A stretch of 54,547 nucleotides of DNA from Sphingobacteriaceae bacterium (lineage in GTDB: Bacteria > Bacteroidota > Bacteroidia > B-17B0 > Aurantibacillaceae): NCBI GenBank assembly GCA_023251775.1, contig JAHEYC010000004.1, positions 1 through 54,547 of the forward strand, read 5' to 3'. The notes below the pieces were generated by a model. That model made no database searches. It was not told the origin of the DNA and saw only the letters and a program-made list of their open reading frames with translations. Shown here one piece after another: positions 16,006-25,475 of the stretch (the stretch's first letter is position 1; every line of letters starts with the position of its first letter). Position numbers and translations under genes: made by a program.

Positions 16006-18456
16006 CTAAAAATCAACCTTCACATACAATAGCGGCAAAAACCCTAATTGATAATTTCGTATCAATGGGTCTTTTTTAAGATCAGCAGGGTCAGGAGCAT
16101 AACTTAATGCTAAAATATTTTTTGTAGAAAGGATATTTAAAATGTCTAAAGCAATTTCAGTTGAAACTTTTTTACCGTTTATTTTATAAGACAATCTCAG
16201 ATCTAAACGATTATACGGCGCAAACTGTTTTGTATTTACCGAATCACTTACAGGAATAACATCCATAACAGCATTACTTGCAGGAATATTTACGGGCGAA
16301 TAACGACGTCCGCCACCGTAAGTTGCTTTTGTTCCAATACTAATACTATTCTTTTTTGATTTCCCCAATGCAAATTCAAGTCCCGTTAATAAATTCATCA
16401 TGTAATTACCATTGAAATCGGTATTATGAACTTTTTTATCGCTTCCCGTGTATTTACTTTGAAATAAACTAGCACTGTATAATAAGAACCAGTGTTTGTG
16501 GAATAATTTCTCTAACGTGAATTCTAAACCGTAATTATAGCCTGTTCCATTGTTCACCATGGTGTACACCGGGAAGAAACGCGTAAATGTTGCGCCCCTG
16601 TTCAATAATGAAGTACTATTAGGCATAACATAAACGGGAATATTCCAAAGATATTGGTAATACAATTCGGTTTTGAGGCGTAAATATTTTGAAGGGAAAA
16701 TATCATATCCCAAAACTATATGCTGACTTTTTGAAAAATCGAGATTCTTGTTGGCTGGAGTACGACTTCTATTAGGAATTAATACACCATTATTTACAAT
16801 ACTATCTGGTCGCGCATAATAAATATAGGTTGGTTGCATTTGGCTGTGCAAGCCATAAGCCAAACTAATTGATTGGTTATTTCTTATATCGTATTTAACA
16901 CTTGCGCGAGGTTCAATAGCGTATTTATTATTAAGCGTTAGGAATTGCGTAAATAAACCTGCGTTGAAAGTTAGTTTATCATTGAACTTATGTACATATG
17001 AAAAATAAGGCTGTATCAAACAAAAACTGGTAATAACCTCTTCGCGTTTTTTAAATGGTTTGTTTTGGATAACTGTTGGAACAGTATCATACAAGGAGTT
17101 GATCTTGATATTATCGTAAAAATTAATACCGATAACATTAGCGAAGAATCCTGTTTTAAAACTATTCCGCGAATTTATTTTATGCTTTACGAACCAGGAT
17201 AAAGTGGATTTGTATTCATTAAAATTATAATCCAAAATATTTGGCAAGGTATCTTTTGGTTTAAAGTTTGGATAACGCAATACCTGATAATGTTTTGAAT
17301 TTACACTTTGTCCCGATTGCGCCAAGGTTGCACGCATTAATGTCTTTGAATTAAATGAATACACATGACTCAAAATTCCAACGCCCATATTGGTTCGGAA
17401 GTACTGATCGCGGTTAAGATCTCCGTATAATTCGCGCGGACGAACTGTATCTTTACTTAAAATAATATCAATGGTGCTCAATCCTCCAATTCCACTGAAC
17501 GTAAATATCCCCGCTTTTTTTGTCGGGAAATTCAAACGAATGCCTACATCTTGATATCCCGGCACGGCGCTTGTTCCTAAATTAAAATTAACGGCAGAAA
17601 ATAATTTCAATGTTGAATAACGATACGTAATTAAATAACTTGCTCCCGATTTTTTACTTAACGGACCTTCCAGCGCCAATTCAGTCCCTAAAAAACCAAA
17701 TTGAAAAGTACGTTCGTGTTTTTCGCTATTTCCGTTACGCATTTTAAGATCGAATACCGCGCCAAGGGCATTTCCGTAATTTGCAGGAAAAGCACCAGTA
17801 TAAAAATCACTATTCGCTAAATATTTATTGTTTATTAAACTTTGTGGTCCGCCCGCTGAACCTGCCACCGCAAAGTGATTTGGATTTGGAATATCAACTT
17901 CTTCTAAACGCCATAATAAACCGGCAGGACTATTTCCCCTCACCACAATATCATTTCGTGCATCATTATTTCCTTGAACGCCCGCAAAATTTTGCGCCGC
18001 GCGTGCAGGATCTTGACGAGAACCCGGGTAACGCTCTGTTTCTTCTAAATTAAACGATTTTACATTTATAGATTGCATGGTAAGAACATCACCGCTATTG
18101 GCATCAGCTTTTACTTCTACCTCTGCCAGATCCTGCGCGCTTTCATCCATTTCTATTTCTAAATAAAATTCTTTTCCCGATCTAATTATTTGATCGGACA
18201 CAATACGAGGTTTGTATCCCATCATCATATAAATGATCGTTTGTCTTCCAATTGGAACACCGGTGATCTTATAATTACCATTTGCATCCGAAGTTGTTCC
18301 AAGCTTTGTATCGTCGCCTTTTATTTTTACAATAACACCGGGCAATCCAATACCCGTTGCTTTATCGGTAATTTTTCCTTTAACTGTTTGGGTTATTTGA
18401 GCGAACATGCCCCCTATAAGGAGTATAAAAGAATAAAGAAATAGTTGTCTTTTCAT
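16006..18456 (-). CDS. TonB-dependent receptor with carboxypeptidase-regulatory-like N-terminus
   Basis: The 816-residue protein has a signal peptide (ending near GMFAQ), a CarboxypepD_reg-like domain (about residues 22-110, VKGKITDKATGIGLPGVIVKIK), a plug (GVQGNNDARNDIVVRGNSPA and following) and a long outer-membrane barrel ending LLYVKVDF. It is a typical Bacteroidota TonB-linked receptor, but no SusD partner, riboswitch or biosynthetic neighbour reveals a substrate. The start at 18456 is preferred; a start at 18477 adds only seven residues before the signal peptide. Confidence 0.85.
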   Translation of the reverse strand: MKRQLFLYSFILLIGGMFAQITQTVKGKITDKATGIGLPGVIVKIKGDDTKLGTTSDANGNYKITGVPIGRQTIIYMMMGYKPRIVSDQIIRSGKEFYLEIEMDESAQDLAEVEVKADANSGDVLTMQSINVKSFNLEETERYPGSRQDPARAAQNFAGVQGNNDARNDIVVRGNSPAGLLWRLEEVDIPNPNHFAVAGSAGGPQSLINNKYLANSDFYTGAFPANYGNALGAVFDLKMRNGNSEKHERTFQFGFLGTELALEGPLSKKSGASYLITYRYSTLKLFSAVNFNLGTSAVPGYQDVGIRLNFPTKKAGIFTFSGIGGLSTIDIILSKDTVRPRELYGDLNRDQYFRTNMGVGILSHVYSFNSKTLMRATLAQSGQSVNSKHYQVLRYPNFKPKDTLPNILDYNFNEYKSTLSWFVKHKINSRNSFKTGFFANVIGINFYDNIKINSLYDTVPTVIQNKPFKKREEVITSFCLIQPYFSYVHKFNDKLTFNAGLFTQFLTLNNKYAIEPRASVKYDIRNNQSISLAYGLHSQMQPTYIYYARPDSIVNNGVLIPNRSRTPANKNLDFSKSQHIVLGYDIFPSKYLRLKTELYYQYLWNIPVYVMPNSTSLLNRGATFTRFFPVYTMVNNGTGYNYGLEFTLEKLFHKHWFLLYSASLFQSKYTGSDKKVHNTDFNGNYMMNLLTGLEFALGKSKKNSISIGTKATYGGGRRYSPVNIPASNAVMDVIPVSDSVNTKQFAPYNRLDLRLSYKINGKKVSTEIALDILNILSTKNILALSYAPDPADLKKDPLIRNYQLGFLPLLYVKVDF

Positions 18457-18522
18457 AATTGCGTATAAAAATAGCATTTTTTTGAAAAGGCAAAAGAGGA
18501 AGTAAAAAAAAGATGTGAAAAC

Positions 18523-19059
18523 TTAGTTATTAAGCTTTATCAGAGCGAATACACTATAATTAAGCATATCCATATAATTAGCGTCAACGCCTTCGCTAAT
18601 GATGGTTTGACCTTTATTATCCTCGATCTGTTTTACGCGGAAGATCTTCATTAAAATAAGATCGGTTAAACTACTCAAACGCATATCGCGCCAAGCCTCG
18701 CCATAATCGTGGTTCTTATCTTCCATAAGACTTTTGGTTTTGGTGGCGTATTTATTAAATAATTCTTCTACTTCTCCGTAAGGAAGATCAACCCGAGGAT
18801 CATTCTCCAGTTCCAATTGTATCAGCGAAATAATGCAATAGTTGATAATACCAATATATTCTCCCTTAATATCATCATTTACCTTTTGAGTACCTTTCTC
18901 CTCAATACTTTTAATGCGCTGAGCCTTAATGAATATCTGGTCGGTAAGTGAAGTAGGCCTTAAATTGCGCCAAGCAGTGCCATAATCCTTCATTTTCTTT
19001 AAAAAGATATCTTTGCATAGTTTTATGGCTGCGTCGTATTGCGTTGAAGTAGTTTGCAT
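18523..19059 (-). CDS. DUF1599 protein with two tandem copies of the domain
   Basis: The 178-residue protein is an internal duplication. KMKDYGTAWRNLRPTSLTDQ (about residues 21-40) and NHDYGEAWRDMRLSSLTDL (about 110-130) are clearly homologous, each followed by an I-K-x-x-R-hydrophobic helix and a YxxxxNY..ISLI/FALI helix. This matches DUF1599, a small all-alpha family of unknown biochemistry. It is divergent from folP with only 21 bp between the start codons, a neighbourhood I recall as common in Bacteroidota. Confidence 0.8.
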   Translation of the reverse strand: MQTTSTQYDAAIKLCKDIFLKKMKDYGTAWRNLRPTSLTDQIFIKAQRIKSIEEKGTQKVNDDIKGEYIGIINYCIISLIQLELENDPRVDLPYGEVEELFNKYATKTKSLMEDKNHDYGEAWRDMRLSSLTDLILMKIFRVKQIEDNKGQTIISEGVDANYMDMLNYSVFALIKLNN

Positions 19060-19080
19060 GAAGCCCTAAAATTAGTAATA

Positions 19081-19908
19081 ATGATGTACCAAGCCAACCA
19101 AAAAATACTAAATTTTGAACAGCCTTTGATCATGGCTATTGTAAACCTTACGCCCGATAGTTTTTACGATGGCGGAAAGTACGATTCGGCAAAGGATATT
19201 TTAGCTGATATAAGTCAAAAGATCAAGGCCGGGGCTCATATTATAGATATTGGAGCGGCTAGTTCACGTCCGGGTGCTAAAGAAATAAGCGAACAAGAGG
19301 AATGGGAACGTTTAGAAAAGAATTTGGAAGCTCTTCGAAAAGAATTCCCTAAGATCATCATTTCAATTGATACGTACAGAAGTTCTATTGCGGAAAAAAG
19401 CGCAGGTCTTGGTGCTGACATGATCAACGATATTGCAGCAGGAGATAAAGATGCGAAAATGTTCGAGACAATGGCTGAGCTTGATATTCCTTATGTATTG
19501 ATGCATATGAAAGGAGATCCATTAACTATGCAAAAAGATCCTGTTTATGCGGATGTTATTAGTGAGGTTAAAAGTGAATTAGAAATTAAAATTAAAAAGC
19601 TCGAAGGTTTAGGATTCAAAAAAATAATTATCGATCCCGGCTTTGGATTTGGAAAGAATACGGAACATAATTTTAAATTACTGAAACATTTGCCGGAATT
19701 GAATTCACTTAACTATCCGGTTCTTGTTGGAATTTCACGAAAAAGCATGGTCAATAAGGTCATAAATACCAGTCCCGTTACAGCTTTGAACGGAACAACC
19801 GTATTACATACCATTGCCCTGTTAAATGGTGCTAAAATGTTACGAGTTCACGATGTTAGTGAAGCAAAACAAGCTATTGAATTGGTTCAGTATTACAAAA
19901 ATGTTTAA
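19081..19908 (+). CDS. folP: Dihydropteroate synthase
   Basis: The 276-residue protein carries MAIVNLTPDSFYDGGKYD near the N-terminus (pterin-binding loop), DIGAASSRPGAKE (loop 2, pABA/sulfonamide region), ISIDTYRS, MINDIAAGD, HMKGDP, IIDPGFGFGKNTEHNF and GISRKSM. It condenses dihydropterin pyrophosphate with p-aminobenzoate in folate synthesis. The ATG at 19081 (or 19084) was chosen; a TTG at 19054 would overlap the divergent DUF1599 gene. Confidence 0.95.
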   Translation: MMYQANQKILNFEQPLIMAIVNLTPDSFYDGGKYDSAKDILADISQKIKAGAHIIDIGAASSRPGAKEISEQEEWERLEKNLEALRKEFPKIIISIDTYRSSIAEKSAGLGADMINDIAAGDKDAKMFETMAELDIPYVLMHMKGDPLTMQKDPVYADVISEVKSELEIKIKKLEGLGFKKIIIDPGFGFGKNTEHNFKLLKHLPELNSLNYPVLVGISRKSMVNKVINTSPVTALNGTTVLHTIALLNGAKMLRVHDVSEAKQAIELVQYYKNV

Positions 19909-20052
19909 ATTTAATTCGTGAGTAACAAACTTAAATATCTAGAACACATCTCAAGAATAGGTTTTAATTCTTTCACAGGTATTTTTTCGACAGACGAGGC
20001 GCTTTTTGCAGGCCATACTCAGAGAGTGTCTGGCCAAAAAAAGCAACGAAGT

Positions 20053-20772
20053 ATGACGGAAAAATACGAAGGGAAAGGAAAAAAGATATTCTTGAGATGT
20101 GTTCTTATTTTTATTCTTCCTCTGTTTATTTTTTTACAGAGTTCGTTCATACAAAAACCTGCCTATGCGTATCAAATAGCTGTTCTAAAATATAATGGCG
20201 GAGGAGATTGGTATGCAAATTTAGAAACTTCACTGCCCAACCTCATTAAATTTTGCAATAAGGAATTAAAAACAACTATTGATCCCGAACAAGGTGTTGT
20301 TGAGGCAGGAAGTGCAGAAATTTATAATTATCCTTTTGTGCATATGACAGGGCATGGAAATGTGATATTTAATATGCAAGAGACAGATAATCTTAGAAAA
20401 TATTTGATCTCGGGAGGATTTTTGCATGTGAGTGATAATTATGGGATGGACCAATTCATTCGTTTACAATTGAAAAAAGTTTTTCCGGAATTGGACCTTG
20501 TAGAATTACCTTTTAGTCATCCTATTTATCATCAAAAATTCGAATTCACTAATGGTTTACCAAAAATTCATGAGCATGATAATAAATCGCCAAAAGGTTT
20601 GGGATTGATTTACAACGGACGCTTAGTTTGCTTTTACGATTATGAGTGTGATCTTGGCGATGGTTGGGAGAACCCCGAGATCCATAACGATAGTGAAGAA
20701 GCAAGGACTAAAGCTTTAAAAATGGGCGCCAATATAATTTCGTATGCCTTTACCACTTATGAAAAAAAATAA
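20053..20772 (+). CDS. DUF4159 membrane-anchored protein
   Basis: From the ATG at 20053 the product is 239 residues: a basic N-terminus, one transmembrane segment (about 14-35), then a DUF4159 domain (AVLKYNGGGDWYANLETSLP, GHGNVIF, GGFLHVSDNYGMDQFIR, LPFSHPIYH). The domain resembles a glutamine-amidotransferase-like fold, and the function is unknown. The frame stays open upstream to a GTG at 19918, just after folP. That 45-residue extension precedes the membrane segment and looks unlike the family, so I prefer 20053. The gene abuts the DUF5686 gene with no gap. Confidence 0.8.
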   Translation: MTEKYEGKGKKIFLRCVLIFILPLFIFLQSSFIQKPAYAYQIAVLKYNGGGDWYANLETSLPNLIKFCNKELKTTIDPEQGVVEAGSAEIYNYPFVHMTGHGNVIFNMQETDNLRKYLISGGFLHVSDNYGMDQFIRLQLKKVFPELDLVELPFSHPIYHQKFEFTNGLPKIHEHDNKSPKGLGLIYNGRLVCFYDYECDLGDGWENPEIHNDSEEARTKALKMGANIISYAFTTYEKK

Positions 20773-23235
20773 ATGATGAAACACTTCTTCATTCTTTTTA
20801 TTTTCATAACGCAATTCATTTCCGCACAAACCTTCACCATTAAAGGCAAGATCACCAGCAATACCAACGAAGCTTTACCTTTTGCAACGGTTTATGTAAA
20901 AGGAACAACTATTGGAACCAATAGTAACGAAGAAGGCGATTTCTCGCTAAAATTAAAACCCGGTAATTACGAATTGGTATTTCAATATGTTGGTTATGCC
21001 AAAAGAATTGAGATCATAAACCTTAACGAGAATAAAGTATTGAATATTGTTTTAGAGAATGAAGGCGTTGCGCTTAAAGAAATTGTAGTTAAGGCTGGCG
21101 AGAATCCTGCGAACATCATCATTCGTAAAGCCATAAAAAAACGCAAATATTATTTGGGTCAAGTTGAGGATTATTCTTGTAATACTTACATCAAAGGTTT
21201 ACAGCGTTTAAAAGGCATCTCTAAAGGCGTAATGAAAATGATAAAAATGGCTGATAAGGATATAAAAGATTCTTCAGATATTCTTGGTGTTATTTATTTA
21301 TCGGAAAGTCAGAGTGAATTTAATTACAAGAATAAGAATGATATAAAGGAAATAATGTTAAGCAGTAAAGTGAGCGGTTCGAGTCGCGCCTTCAGTTTTA
21401 ACCAATACCGTTATTTGAATTATAATTTTTACGAGAATTTGATCGAAATGCAAGATGTAAGTAATCGTCCTTTTATTTCGCCCATAAATGAAAATGCATT
21501 TTTATATTACCGTTATAAATTATTAGGCTCATTTTTTGAAGACGGAAAAGAGATCAATAAGATACAGGTCATTCCAAAACGCGAAACGGATCCTGTTTTT
21601 AGTGGTATTATTTATATTGCCGAGAATACGTGGAGAATTACAAGCGTGAATTTATTCCTTACAAAAAAGAATAAGATCAATTTTGTGGATACCATTACGG
21701 TAAAACAAATTTTAACGCCCGTTTCGGGAGATAGTATTTGGTTGCCTACATCTACAAATATGAGTTTTGAGTTCTCCATTTTTGGTTTTAGAGGTAATGG
21801 TTATTTTAATACCGTGCTCTACAATTATAACATTGATCCCAAATTCGATAAGAAATTCTTTAGTGATGAGATAGCCATCATTGCAAAAGGCGCAAATAAA
21901 AAAGACAGTGCTTATTGGGAACAGAACCGCCCTATTCCACTTACGGATGAGGAAAAGAAAGATTATCACAAAAAAGACAGTGTGGCTAAGATCGTTGAGA
22001 ATCCAAGATATATTGACTCTATGGATCGCCGTGGTAACCGTTTTAAATTTATGGATATCATTAACGGTTATACTTACCAAAAACGAAATAAGAATTTGCG
22101 AATAAGTATGCCCGGAATTACCGATGCAGGGGTTCAGTATAATACCGTTGAAGGATTGAATTTGAGTTATAATTTTAATATCACAAAAAGTGATAGCAAT
22201 TTGCGCGAACATCGATTGAACGGACGAGCTCGTTATGGTTTTAGCAATAAATTATGGGGCGGTGAATTGGATTGGAATTATTTATTTAACCATAATAAAT
22301 TCAGCAGCTTTGGAATAAATGCAAAAAGTATTGTAGAGCAATACAATAATCGCGATCCTATTACTGCTTTGGTAAATTCGGCCTATACCTTATTAATGAA
22401 TGATAATTACATGAAATTGTATAAGGAAACAGGTGTTGGTGCGCATATAAGAACTGAATTAGGAAAAGGTTTGAATGGAAGAATAGATGTGAAATATGTT
22501 GATCGTACGCCTTTAGTGAATAAGAGTGATATTTTATTTATTGATGATTCAAAGAAATTATTCACTTCTAATGACCCTTTACACCCCACAACAGAAGATT
22601 CGGTGTTTAAGCGCAACAATACATTTTTAGTTGATCTGAGTTTGAATATTCGCTTCAAACAACGTTATTATAATATTACCGGTTTCCGTTTTTATGCGGA
22701 GAATAGATTTCCACGATTATCTGTCTTTTATCGCAAAGCAATTCCACTTAATGCACAGTCGGCCGATTTTGATCTTGTTGGCGCACAAGTTCGCGATAAT
22801 ATTGATATGGGTTTATTTGGGGAATTTAAATATAATTTGAAAGCGGGCTATTATGTGCGTTTGGGTAAGATCTATTACATGGACTATAAACATTTTAGCG
22901 GTAACCAAACCATTATTTCGAATAACGATCATTTAAATTCGTATAAATTATTGCCATATTATAATGTGAGCACAAAAGATTGGTACGCTGAATTTCATGC
23001 CGAACATCATTTTAATGGATTTATTTTAAATAAAATTCCTTTGGTCAAAAAATTATTTATTCAGGAGGTTGTAGGTTTTCACGCATTAGTGAATGACAAA
23101 ACAAGTCATTATTTTGAGTTAGATTTTGGAATAAAAAATATATTCAAATTCATTCGCATAGATTATGTGATCTCGTTCAAAGAGAATAATAGATTTGGAA
23201 ATGGATTCTTGGTTGGATTCTCGCAGGATTTTTAA
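20773..23235 (+). CDS. DUF5686 outer-membrane protein with CarboxypepD_reg-like domain
   Basis: The 820-residue protein has a signal peptide (ending FISAQ), a carboxypeptidase-regulatory-like domain (about 20-110, FTIKGKITSNTNEALPFATV and NVVLENEGVALKEIVVKAGE type), then the DUF5686 region (AENPANIIIRKAIKKRKYY-like start, residues about 115 onwards). It ends in a barrel-like C-terminus (GFLVGFSQDF). Members are predicted surface or outer-membrane proteins of unknown role in Bacteroidota. The ATG follows the DUF4159 stop codon immediately, so the two are probably cotranscribed. Confidence 0.85.
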   Translation: MMKHFFILFIFITQFISAQTFTIKGKITSNTNEALPFATVYVKGTTIGTNSNEEGDFSLKLKPGNYELVFQYVGYAKRIEIINLNENKVLNIVLENEGVALKEIVVKAGENPANIIIRKAIKKRKYYLGQVEDYSCNTYIKGLQRLKGISKGVMKMIKMADKDIKDSSDILGVIYLSESQSEFNYKNKNDIKEIMLSSKVSGSSRAFSFNQYRYLNYNFYENLIEMQDVSNRPFISPINENAFLYYRYKLLGSFFEDGKEINKIQVIPKRETDPVFSGIIYIAENTWRITSVNLFLTKKNKINFVDTITVKQILTPVSGDSIWLPTSTNMSFEFSIFGFRGNGYFNTVLYNYNIDPKFDKKFFSDEIAIIAKGANKKDSAYWEQNRPIPLTDEEKKDYHKKDSVAKIVENPRYIDSMDRRGNRFKFMDIINGYTYQKRNKNLRISMPGITDAGVQYNTVEGLNLSYNFNITKSDSNLREHRLNGRARYGFSNKLWGGELDWNYLFNHNKFSSFGINAKSIVEQYNNRDPITALVNSAYTLLMNDNYMKLYKETGVGAHIRTELGKGLNGRIDVKYVDRTPLVNKSDILFIDDSKKLFTSNDPLHPTTEDSVFKRNNTFLVDLSLNIRFKQRYYNITGFRFYAENRFPRLSVFYRKAIPLNAQSADFDLVGAQVRDNIDMGLFGEFKYNLKAGYYVRLGKIYYMDYKHFSGNQTIISNNDHLNSYKLLPYYNVSTKDWYAEFHAEHHFNGFILNKIPLVKKLFIQEVVGFHALVNDKTSHYFELDFGIKNIFKFIRIDYVISFKENNRFGNGFLVGFSQDF

Positions 23236-23237
23236 AA

Positions 23238-23639
23238 CTACCTCTCTATTTTATTTTGTAAAGCATTTGGATCATACTTACTGAACATATTTATCCAAAT
23301 TGCTCTAGAGGTTCTAAAAACCAACGGCAATAATAAAACTAAAATACTTAATAGTGTAATTAATTGCGGAGCTATATCCCATCCGTAAAAATGATAAACT
23401 GTAAAATGGACGATAACAGCAATTATAGTTGTGGTTGCATGACTCACCATCATAGCACCATAATAAAAACCAACTTCTCTTTGTAGATCCTCGCCACACT
23501 TGGAACAGTAATGCGGCATTTTATCAATGGTCCAAGGGTTATAAGGATTTTTATTTATAAAAAGATCAGTCTGCTGACATCTAGGACATTTATGCCTTAG
23601 GATACTGTACAATTTTGAACCCTTACCAAATAATTTCAT
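23238..23639 (-). CDS. DUF983 membrane protein with zinc-ribbon-like N-terminus
   Basis: The 133-residue protein starts KLYSILRHKCPRCQQTDLF and continues with HYCSKCGEDL, giving two CxxC pairs likely to bind zinc. Two transmembrane helices follow (about 57-80 and 86-108). This matches DUF983. Function unknown. It converges with the DUF5686 gene, leaving only 2 bp between stop codons. Confidence 0.85.
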   Translation of the reverse strand: MKLFGKGSKLYSILRHKCPRCQQTDLFINKNPYNPWTIDKMPHYCSKCGEDLQREVGFYYGAMMVSHATTTIIAVIVHFTVYHFYGWDIAPQLITLLSILVLLLPLVFRTSRAIWINMFSKYDPNALQNKIER

Positions 23640-23738
23640 CTTCTTAGTACATTCTCACAAAACTTCTTTCCAAACTCAATTAGGGTCTTATCTCGATAAT
23701 AATTATTTGAAGTTCAAAATATCTGTAGATCAAAAAAT

Positions 23739-25373
23739 TTATTCCTTCACAAATTTAATGGTCTTTGATCGTCCATCACTTTCGATCTTCAATAAATAAA
23801 CCCCATTTGTAAGATTGCCAAGATTAATATTACTCTTACCTTTTTCAACTTTCTTGTCGTAAATTAATTTACCTAACATGTCTGTTATCACAACAGAACT
23901 TCTCAAAGGAACATCTATGGTGAACGAACCGTTATTTGGATTTGGATAGATATTCATATCGATAGTTTCGGTATTACCAATTAGCGTGATGCCTGAACAT
24001 GTGGAAGCAGATTGTGTAATGACCGCTGATCCTGTACATCCGTTAGCACCGGTTCCTGTGACTGTATAGCTAGTAGTGACAGTTGGGGAAACAATGATCA
24101 TACTTGTTGTTGCGGTTGTGTTCCATGTATACGAATTAGCTCCACTCGCAGTTAGGTTTGCGGTTTGTCCGGGACATAAAAAACTTGCGCTTGAAACCGC
24201 AGTTACTGTTGGTGCGGGACTAACCGTTACGTTAGATGTTGCCGTGTTTGATAAACAACCAAGTGAACTTGTACCAACAACTGTATAACTTGCATTTATA
24301 GTTGGGCTAACCACAGCGCTTCCTCCCTGATAAGTATACGTGCTTGCACCTGAAGGTACCATTGTAAAATTACTTCCCGAACAAATTGATCCGCTATTCA
24401 CAGTTATGGTTGGATTTGGATTCACGGTTACAGTTGATGTTACCACATTTGAAGTACAACCATTTGTTCCTGTACCAACTACAGTATAGGTTGAATTTGT
24501 TGTTGGACTAACAACCGCGCTTCCTCCTTGAAAAGTGTACGTGCTTGCACCTGTTGGAACCATGGTAAAACTCTTCCCCGAACAAATAGAACCGCTGTTC
24601 ACAGAAATAGTTGGTGAGCCCGGTACATTTGATGATGTGATGGCAATGAGTTGTGCGCCTGTTACCCATCCGGTACCTGAACATCCCGATAATGCAGCTG
24701 TTCTGCTTCCTGTGGCACCGGCAATATTTATTAGTTCGTCGGAAAGTTCTACATTTTCATTACCCCAAGGATGATTTCCTGTTGTTCCCACATCAAAACG
24801 TTCGGTTAAAGAGCCTTGTGGGAGAATATTGGTCATTGAACTATTTACGCTACAAAAAAATACCGAAATCAAACGGGCGCAAGAGAGTGATGTTGTTACA
24901 CCACTTGCAACAATATTAGTGCATGAACTTTGTGCTCCGTTATTACTGCTCACATGAATTGGTGTAACTGTATTTGCACCTGAGTATGCTGCAATTCCTC
25001 CAACATAAAATTGATTAGATACTGCAGAGAAACTATAACTAAGTGGTTCTGCCATACCTGCAATTTTATAAAATGTTGCCATTTGAATAGTTGTATTCGC
25101 GGCGCCACATCCCGAACCTGTATTACTTGTACTATTGATCAATGTCCAACCTGCAGGAGGAGTTATTGCGCTACCCGAATTACACCATCCCACATGAATA
25201 GCTGCTATCATTAAATGACCGGCCGCTACACCAACAGGTTTTGGTATTAATACCCCTGTGGCATTTCCTGTAGCTTGCGAAGCAGCCACAAAAGGAATGG
25301 AGCATGCACATTGCGCATTTGATCTAAAAGAAGAAGCTATGATAATAGCCAGTGCAATTAAAAGTCTATTCAT
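23739..25373 (-). CDS. T9SS-secreted Ig/PKD-like repeat protein
   Basis: The 544-residue protein has a signal peptide (ending SNAQ), an N-terminal domain of about 230 residues, and two near-identical repeats starting TISVNSGSICSG and TITVNSGSICSG with STYTxQGGSAVVSPT. A third related repeat (APTVTAVSSASFLCPGQTAN) follows, then a type A sorting domain (NIYPNPNNGSFTIDV to KTIKFVKE). T9SS would export it and anchor it to the surface or release it. The repeat region looks like recent duplication. Confidence 0.82.
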   Translation of the reverse strand: MNRLLIALAIIIASSFRSNAQCACSIPFVAASQATGNATGVLIPKPVGVAAGHLMIAAIHVGWCNSGSAITPPAGWTLINSTSNTGSGCGAANTTIQMATFYKIAGMAEPLSYSFSAVSNQFYVGGIAAYSGANTVTPIHVSSNNGAQSSCTNIVASGVTTSLSCARLISVFFCSVNSSMTNILPQGSLTERFDVGTTGNHPWGNENVELSDELINIAGATGSRTAALSGCSGTGWVTGAQLIAITSSNVPGSPTISVNSGSICSGKSFTMVPTGASTYTFQGGSAVVSPTTNSTYTVVGTGTNGCTSNVVTSTVTVNPNPTITVNSGSICSGSNFTMVPSGASTYTYQGGSAVVSPTINASYTVVGTSSLGCLSNTATSNVTVSPAPTVTAVSSASFLCPGQTANLTASGANSYTWNTTATTSMIIVSPTVTTSYTVTGTGANGCTGSAVITQSASTCSGITLIGNTETIDMNIYPNPNNGSFTIDVPLRSSVVITDMLGKLIYDKKVEKGKSNINLGNLTNGVYLLKIESDGRSKTIKFVKE

Positions 25374-25412
25374 GATACTAAGTTTAAATTATTATTGTTT
25401 TTGGGGGACAAA

Positions 25413-25420
25413 CAAATATA
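25413..25420 (-). promoter_or_regulatory. Putative -7 element for the T9SS protein gene at 23739-25373
   Basis: On the minus strand this reads TATATTTG, 39 nt upstream of the start codon at 25373. Confidence 0.45.
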
Positions 25421-25475
25421 TAAAATTTTTAAATGAAATGTAACAGAAATGAGTTAAATCAGTTCCGATAGTGAC

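Noticed and set aside
19918-20052. 45-residue N-terminal extension of the DUF4159 protein from a GTG
   Set aside because: The extension would sit before the membrane anchor and is unlike family members; it is more likely untranslated sequence, though it stays open in frame.
21712-22212. 166-codon open frame antisense to the DUF5686 gene
   Set aside because: It has no recognisable domain or promoter, and lies wholly inside a well-supported gene on the other strand.
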